From Bog-756 sp963725275 (GTDB lineage Bacteria; Actinomycetota; Acidimicrobiia; Acidimicrobiales; RAAP-2), in the NCBI GenBank assembly GCA_963725275.1, contig CAVRXS010000001.1, forward strand, positions 124,001-188,000: a stretch of 64,000 nucleotides of DNA. Reading direction: 5' to 3'. This document shows positions 59,497 to 64,000 of the stretch, in pieces. Below the pieces are notes generated by a model, which was not told where the DNA came from, did no database searches, and was given only the letters and a program-made list of their open reading frames with translations. The stretch's first letter is position 1. The number at the start of each line of letters is the position of its first letter. The position numbers and the translations under genes were made by a program.

Positions 59497-61503
59497 CTAC
59501 AGCTCTGGATCGTCGAAGACGATCCCGCGGCCGCCGCAGACCTCGCAGGTGGTCGACATCGATTCGATGAGGCCCTCCGAGACCCGCTTGCGGGTCATCT
59601 CGACCAGGCCCAGCTCGGAGATGTCGGAGACCTGGGTACGGGTCTTGTCCCTGGCCAGGGCCGACCGCAGGGCACTGCCCACCTTGTCCCGGTTCTCCCG
59701 GATCTCCATGTCGATGAAGTCGATCACGATGATGCCGCCGATGTCCCGCAGCCGGAGCTGGCGTGCCACCTCCTCGGCCGCCTCCAGGTTGTTCCGGTAG
59801 ACGGTCTCCTCGAGGTTGGTCGTCCCCACGTTCTTCCCGGTGTTGACGTCGATCACCGTGAGCGCCTCGGTCCGGTCGATGACCAGCGAGCCGCCCGAGG
59901 GCAGGAAGACCTTGCGGTCGAGCGCCTTGTGGAGCTGCTCGTGGACGTGGTAGCGCTCGAAGACGGGGAGCGACTCGACGTCGGGGTCGAAGAACTCCAC
60001 CCGGTCGGCGAGCTCGGGGTTGACCGCGCCCACGTAGTCGCGCACCTGCTCGTAGAGCGCCTCGTCGTCGATGACCACCGCCCGGTACTCGCGGTTGAGC
60101 TCCTCGCGGATCACCCGGACCGCGATGGCCGGTTCACGGTAGAGGAGTGCGGGTCCCTGACCCTTGAGCGCCGCGGCGGCGATCGTGTCCCACTGCTCCA
60201 CCAGCCGGGCGATGTCCGCTTCGAGCTCCTCGGCGGTGGCTCCGGCCGCCGCGGTCCGGACGATCAACCCGTGGCCCGCCGGACGCACCGCGTCGACGAT
60301 CCGCCGCAGTCGCTTCCGCTCCCCGTCGTCGAGCCGCTTGGAGATGCCGTAGGCGGTCGAATTGGGCACGAGGACCACGAAGCGCCCGGGGAGCGAGACC
60401 TCCTGGGTCAATCGGGCGCCCTTTGCCCCGATCGGGTTCTTGGTCACCTGGCAGAGGATGGTCTGTCCCGGCTTGAGCAGATGCTCGATCCGGGGGTGCC
60501 CCGACCCCTTGGGTGTCTCCACGTCGTCGGTGTCGAACCGGACGTCACCGTGGTAGAGCACGGCGTTCTTCGGCGTGCCGATGTCGATGAAGGCGGCCTC
60601 CATCCCGGGCAGGACGTTCTGGACCCGACCGCGGTAGATGTTGCCGTCGATCTGGGTGGCGTCGTCGGCGGCCCGAGAGATGTAGTGCTCGACAAGGGTG
60701 CGACCTTCGAGCAAGGCGATCTGGGTCATCTCTGGGCGCACGTGGACGCAGATCATGTAGCGCCCGACCGCCTTGCCCCGGCGCTCGCGTCCGCCCTTGC
60801 GCCCGTCGCCACCGGGGGTGGCCCCGCCCTTGGCCTGCACCGCGGGGCTGCGGCCCACGGTGGTCGGGCGGGACCCTGCGGCGCCTTGGGTGCTGGCCCC
60901 TGTGCTCCCGCCACCGCCCGTACCGCCGCCCCGCCGGCGGCCCCGGCTGCCACCGTTCGCGACGTGCTCGGGCGCGGCCGGTGCGGCGGTCCGGTCCGGC
61001 GCGCTGGCCGGCGGGCGTCCCGGACGACTGTCTCCGATCTTCGGGCGTTCGGCCGGTGCCGCGCTGGGGACCGGGATCGGCGCCCTGGTGCCCGCGCCAT
61101 CCGCCGAGGCGGGCACCTCCAACGGACCCCGGACCGGGGTAGGTGCGCCCGACGAGACGACCCCGGGGGTGAGCCCACGCTCGTCCGCCGGTCCGGCCAG
61201 ATCCTCCCCCGACGTCGTGTCGGGCTTCGGGCCAGGTGCCGCGCCTGTACCGCCGCGGCCTCTCCGTCCCCTCGAGCCGCGCCGGCGGCGATTGCCGGTG
61301 CCGGGCTGCCCGACGGCGCCCTCGAGCGGGGCGTGGCCGGGGACTGCTTGGTCCGGGGAATCCGCCCCGGAAACGGTGGTGCTAGCGGCGACGGCGCCCG
61401 CTGTGCGGGTGCCCTGCTCCGAGGGGCTCTCGCCCGAGGACGGGGTCAGTGACCCCGCGTCCGTCGGGGCCCCGACCGGTCGCCCGGTGGTCGCATCTGA
61501 CAT
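59497..61503 (-). CDS. rng: Ribonuclease E/G with disordered N-terminal region
   Basis: 668 residues. Endoribonuclease for rRNA processing and mRNA decay. The catalytic part from about residue 245 has YRGRVQNVLPGMEAAFIDIGTPKNAVL (S1 domain), KGARLTQEVSLPGRFVVLVP, the Mg-binding LTVIDVNTGKNVG and GIIVIDFIDMEIRENRD (Asp residues of the DNase I-like site), and the zinc link CEVCGGRGI at the end. Residues 1-245 are Gly/Ala/Pro/Arg-rich low complexity with RRRRGSRGRRGRGG, likely RNA-binding scaffold. The gene precedes rplU-rpmA. Confidence 0.92.
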   Translation of the reverse strand: MSDATTGRPVGAPTDAGSLTPSSGESPSEQGTRTAGAVAASTTVSGADSPDQAVPGHAPLEGAVGQPGTGNRRRRGSRGRRGRGGTGAAPGPKPDTTSGEDLAGPADERGLTPGVVSSGAPTPVRGPLEVPASADGAGTRAPIPVPSAAPAERPKIGDSRPGRPPASAPDRTAAPAAPEHVANGGSRGRRRGGGTGGGGSTGASTQGAAGSRPTTVGRSPAVQAKGGATPGGDGRKGGRERRGKAVGRYMICVHVRPEMTQIALLEGRTLVEHYISRAADDATQIDGNIYRGRVQNVLPGMEAAFIDIGTPKNAVLYHGDVRFDTDDVETPKGSGHPRIEHLLKPGQTILCQVTKNPIGAKGARLTQEVSLPGRFVVLVPNSTAYGISKRLDDGERKRLRRIVDAVRPAGHGLIVRTAAAGATAEELEADIARLVEQWDTIAAAALKGQGPALLYREPAIAVRVIREELNREYRAVVIDDEALYEQVRDYVGAVNPELADRVEFFDPDVESLPVFERYHVHEQLHKALDRKVFLPSGGSLVIDRTEALTVIDVNTGKNVGTTNLEETVYRNNLEAAEEVARQLRLRDIGGIIVIDFIDMEIRENRDKVGSALRSALARDKTRTQVSDISELGLVEMTRKRVSEGLIESMSTTCEVCGGRGIVFDDPEL

Positions 61504-61524
61504 CGAAATCCCTTCTCACACTGC

Positions 61525-62349
61525 TCATGACGCACGCTCGAGAGCGTGCTGGGCGCGTGGCGCCGTGGCCGGAACGGCCCGGCGCCTGAGCGGCTCGACA
61601 CGGAGCCCCTCGCGCTCGATCCATTGATTGGTCCTACATGCCCGGTCCAGGACCGGGATACGGGCGGGCACGTGGCGCGCACCCTGTCCCGGCGGCAACT
61701 GGACGGGCGATCCGTCCGCCACCGCGATGAGTCCCCGCGTCAGTTCGACCGGGCGCACCCCGCGGGGTTGGGTGGCCAGCTCGGACAGGAGCCCGACGGT
61801 CCGTCCGGACGGATCCTCTGCCAGGTCTTCGTCGGCGTCGGCGACCGCCAGGGTCCGCACCGATGGCCGCAGGTCGTCGTGCTCCTCTCGCCCTTTGCGC
61901 TCGCGCACGATGGGGACCTCGGGTGAGGAGAGGAGTGCCGCGACCCGGTCCTCGAGCTCATCGCGCGGGATCCCGGCGAAGCGCATCGTCCACGAGCACG
62001 AGGTGACCGCCTGCTGGAGCGAGTCCCCTCCTGGGCGGACCAGCTCGGTCTCCTCGACCTCGATCCCCACCGGCAGCAGGGGCGAGAGCACGCCGGGGAG
62101 CGCGGACACCTCGACGGGGTCCGCGCCCGGGCGGCCCTCGTCGATGGCGACGTCCACGTACTCGGCCAGCGATTCGCAGCCGGTCGGGAGGGCGAGACCG
62201 AAGCTGAGCTGGGGGCGCGGTGAGAACCCTGCCGTGTAGGCCAGGGGGAGGCCGGCCCGTCGGAGGGCCCGCTCCCACATCCGGGCCACGTCCCGCTGGC
62301 TGGTGAACCGGACCTTGCCGAGTTTGGTGAAGCGGAAGCGGACACGCAC
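61525..62349 (-). CDS. TIGR03936 / DUF2344 radical-SAM-linked protein
   Basis: 274 residues. The family's start RVRFRFTKLGKVRFTSQRDVARMWERALRRAGLPLAYTAGFSPRPQLSFGLALP is clear. The function is unsettled; it is always encoded next to, or fused with, a TIGR03960 radical SAM protein, as here. I chose GTG 62349, one base after that gene's stop. It lies 21 bases upstream of rng. Confidence 0.9.
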   Translation of the reverse strand: MRVRFRFTKLGKVRFTSQRDVARMWERALRRAGLPLAYTAGFSPRPQLSFGLALPTGCESLAEYVDVAIDEGRPGADPVEVSALPGVLSPLLPVGIEVEETELVRPGGDSLQQAVTSCSWTMRFAGIPRDELEDRVAALLSSPEVPIVRERKGREEHDDLRPSVRTLAVADADEDLAEDPSGRTVGLLSELATQPRGVRPVELTRGLIAVADGSPVQLPPGQGARHVPARIPVLDRACRTNQWIEREGLRVEPLRRRAVPATAPRAQHALERAS

Positions 62350-62350
62350 C

Positions 62351-64000
62351 TCAGCTTCTCCCTTCCCCGACCAGAACGGCGTCTTCTCCCGACCCGGGGG
62401 TCGGGCCGGCGCCGGTCGGCGCCGTCGACAGGAATCGTACCGGTACCTGACCGCCGGTTGAGAGATCCTGCCCGGTCCCCTGGCTCCCACCGGCCGGTGG
62501 GGAGGCGGAGGCCACCACGTGCTCGATCCCGAACCCGGTGCAGGCGCCGCAGTCGTAGCAGGGGGTCCACCGGCAGTCCGGGAGGCCGTGTTCGGCGAGT
62601 GCATCCCTCCAGTCCTGCCAGAGGAAATCCCGGTGGAGCCCCGCCGAGACGTGCTCCCATGGCAGCACCTCGTCCTCGGGCCGGTGGCGGTAGACGGTGT
62701 CCTCGAGGGTCAGGCCCTCTGCGGCCAGTGCGTCGGTCCACAGGTCCAGGTCGAATCGCTCCGACCACTCCTGGAAGGTGCCACCGCTGCGCCAGACCCG
62801 CTCGATCACGGCCCCGATCCGGCGGTCGCCCCTGCTCAGGATCCCCTCTGCGGCGGTGGCCTTCGGATCGTGCCACCGGATGGTCAGGCCGCGTACCGGT
62901 CGGGCCGCGTCCCGCAGGAGACGGACCTTGCGGGTCAGCTCCTCGATGGTGTTCTGCCCGAACCACTGGAACGGCGTCTGGACCTTGGGCACGAAGCCAC
63001 CGACCGAGGCGGTCACGGTGACCCCCTTGTGGTAGCGCCGGCCGATCGCCACGCACTGGGCGGCCAGCGTGACGATCCCGAGGGTGTCCTCGTCCGTCTC
63101 GGTGGGCAGACCGATGAGGAAGTAGAGCTTGACCCGCCTCCAGCCCTGACTGAAGGCCGCGTCGACCGCCGCGTAGAGGTCCTCTTCGCGGATGAGCTTG
63201 TTGATGACCTGACGCATCCGCCAGGTACCGCCTTCTGGGGCGAAGGTGAGCCCGGTACGCCGGACCCGCTGGATCTGGGCCGCGGTGCCGACGGTGAAGG
63301 CGTCCACCCGCAGGCTGGGCAGGCTCACCGAGACCTGCCCCGAGCACGCCGGGTCGTCGATGATGGTCGTCACCGTGTCCTCGATGCCCGAGTAGTCGGC
63401 ACTCGAGAGGGAGGTCAGCGCCACCTCGTCGTACCCGGTGCGGGCCAGCCCCGACGCGACCATGGTGCGCACCTGTTCGGCCGGGCGCTCGCGGACCGGA
63501 CGGGTGATCATGCCGGCCTGGCAGAAGCGGCATCCCCGGGTGCAGCCGCGGAAGAGCTCGACGTTGAGGCGGTCGTGCACGACCTCGGTGAGGGGGACCA
63601 GCTGCTGTTTCGGGTAGGGCGAGGAGCCGAGGTCGGCGATGGTCCGCTTCTCCACCCGCTCGGGGGTGTCGGCGAACCTCGGCGAGATCGCGGTCAGCCT
63701 GCCGGTCTCCGGATCGTGGCGTGCCTCGTAGCAGCGTGGCACGTAGACCCCTGGCACCCGGGAGAGGGCCCGGAGGAGTGCCTCGCGGCGGTCCGGACCG
63801 TCCGCCCCCTCCGGGCGCGTGCCCGACGGGACGAGGAAGGCGGCCAGGGTCTCGTTGATCTCGCCCACAACCTCCTCGCCGTCGCCGATCACGAAGGCGT
63901 CCACGAAGTCGGCAAGGGGTTCGGGGTTGAAGGCGCAGTGGCCGCCGGCAAGCACGATCGGGTCGTCGACCATGCGGTCGGCCGATCGCACCGGCACCCC
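62351..64000 (-). CDS. TIGR03960-family B12-binding/radical SAM protein, 5' end outside window
   Basis: About 548 residues are present and the frame stays open to the window end; family members have about 60-100 further N-terminal residues. The [4Fe-4S] motif is CTRGCRFCQAG, with VEKRTIADLGSSPYP and NVELFRGC before it. DDPIVLAGGHCAFNPEPLADFVDAFVIGDGEEVVGE is the end of the cobalamin-binding-like domain, so the first part lies beyond 64000. It pairs with the TIGR03936 gene. Substrate unknown. Confidence 0.88.
   Translation of the reverse strand, partial: GVPVRSADRMVDDPIVLAGGHCAFNPEPLADFVDAFVIGDGEEVVGEINETLAAFLVPSGTRPEGADGPDRREALLRALSRVPGVYVPRCYEARHDPETGRLTAISPRFADTPERVEKRTIADLGSSPYPKQQLVPLTEVVHDRLNVELFRGCTRGCRFCQAGMITRPVRERPAEQVRTMVASGLARTGYDEVALTSLSSADYSGIEDTVTTIIDDPACSGQVSVSLPSLRVDAFTVGTAAQIQRVRRTGLTFAPEGGTWRMRQVINKLIREEDLYAAVDAAFSQGWRRVKLYFLIGLPTETDEDTLGIVTLAAQCVAIGRRYHKGVTVTASVGGFVPKVQTPFQWFGQNTIEELTRKVRLLRDAARPVRGLTIRWHDPKATAAEGILSRGDRRIGAVIERVWRSGGTFQEWSERFDLDLWTDALAAEGLTLEDTVYRHRPEDEVLPWEHVSAGLHRDFLWQDWRDALAEHGLPDCRWTPCYDCGACTGFGIEHVVASASPPAGGSQGTGQDLSTGGQVPVRFLSTAPTGAGPTPGSGEDAVLVGEGRS

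Overview
The window is 64 kb of high-GC actinobacterial chromosome, most likely from the class Acidimicrobiia. The reasons are the GC-rich core with GTG and TTG starts, a WhiG-type sigma factor, a WS/DGAT wax-ester synthase, an F420-type luciferase-like oxidoreductase, class II DAHP synthase, an MtrA/MtrB/LpqB-like module, and a secreted protein built on GYWLVASDGGIFAFG-type repeats, which I associate with Acidimicrobiia. The lineage call is inference; no rRNA or other marker for fine placement is present.

Region 1 (1-15.7 kb) is accessory. It holds a PF10118 hydrolase divergent from a frame-broken TetR regulator with a clear operator between them, two paralogous secreted proteins that flank a secreted protein with an internal duplication, an ISL3-family insertion sequence carrying a passenger gene and abutting an IS3-family remnant, a gamma-glutamyltransferase-like protein, a PhyH oxygenase, an orphan DUF4280 PAAR-like protein, and a Tat-exported repeat protein. 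Region 2 (15.8-21.4 kb) holds tRNA-Gly, the wax-ester synthase, dut, orn, an acyl-CoA synthetase and a methyltransferase.

Region 3 (21.5-40.6 kb) is conserved housekeeping, all on the minus strand: rimP-nusA-ylxR-infB-rbfA-truB-ribF, and upstream of it xerC-whiG and rpsB-tsf-pyrH-frr-cdsA-dxr-rseP-ispG, closed by an intrinsic terminator. Region 4 (40.8-51.0 kb) holds an orphan peptide-type ABC solute-binding lipoprotein, the two-component module with a short LpqB-like lipoprotein, nadD and rsfS with a small membrane protein between them, an LLM oxidoreductase, DAHP synthase and the repeat-bearing secreted protein. Region 5 (51.0-64.0 kb) is a long minus-strand run, TIGR03960 radical SAM - TIGR03936 - rng - rplU - rpmA - phosphatase - obgE - proB - proA - MoxR ATPase - VWA protein - histidine phosphatase, tightly packed with many ATGA overlaps.

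Four otherwise good genes (tetR, the histidine kinase, nadD and a tyrosine phosphatase) are each broken by what reads as one extra base in a GC-rich context. Because nadD is normally essential, I read these mainly as probable sequence errors. The most interesting candidates are the passenger gene inside the ISL3 element, the duplicated secreted-protein cluster with its shared upstream element and CACGTAT sites, the orphan PAAR-like gene beside a secreted repeat protein, the YlxR gene that has no ordinary start codon, and very long low-complexity tails on S2, CdsA and RNase E/G. I did not find an obvious complete new defence or biosynthetic system.
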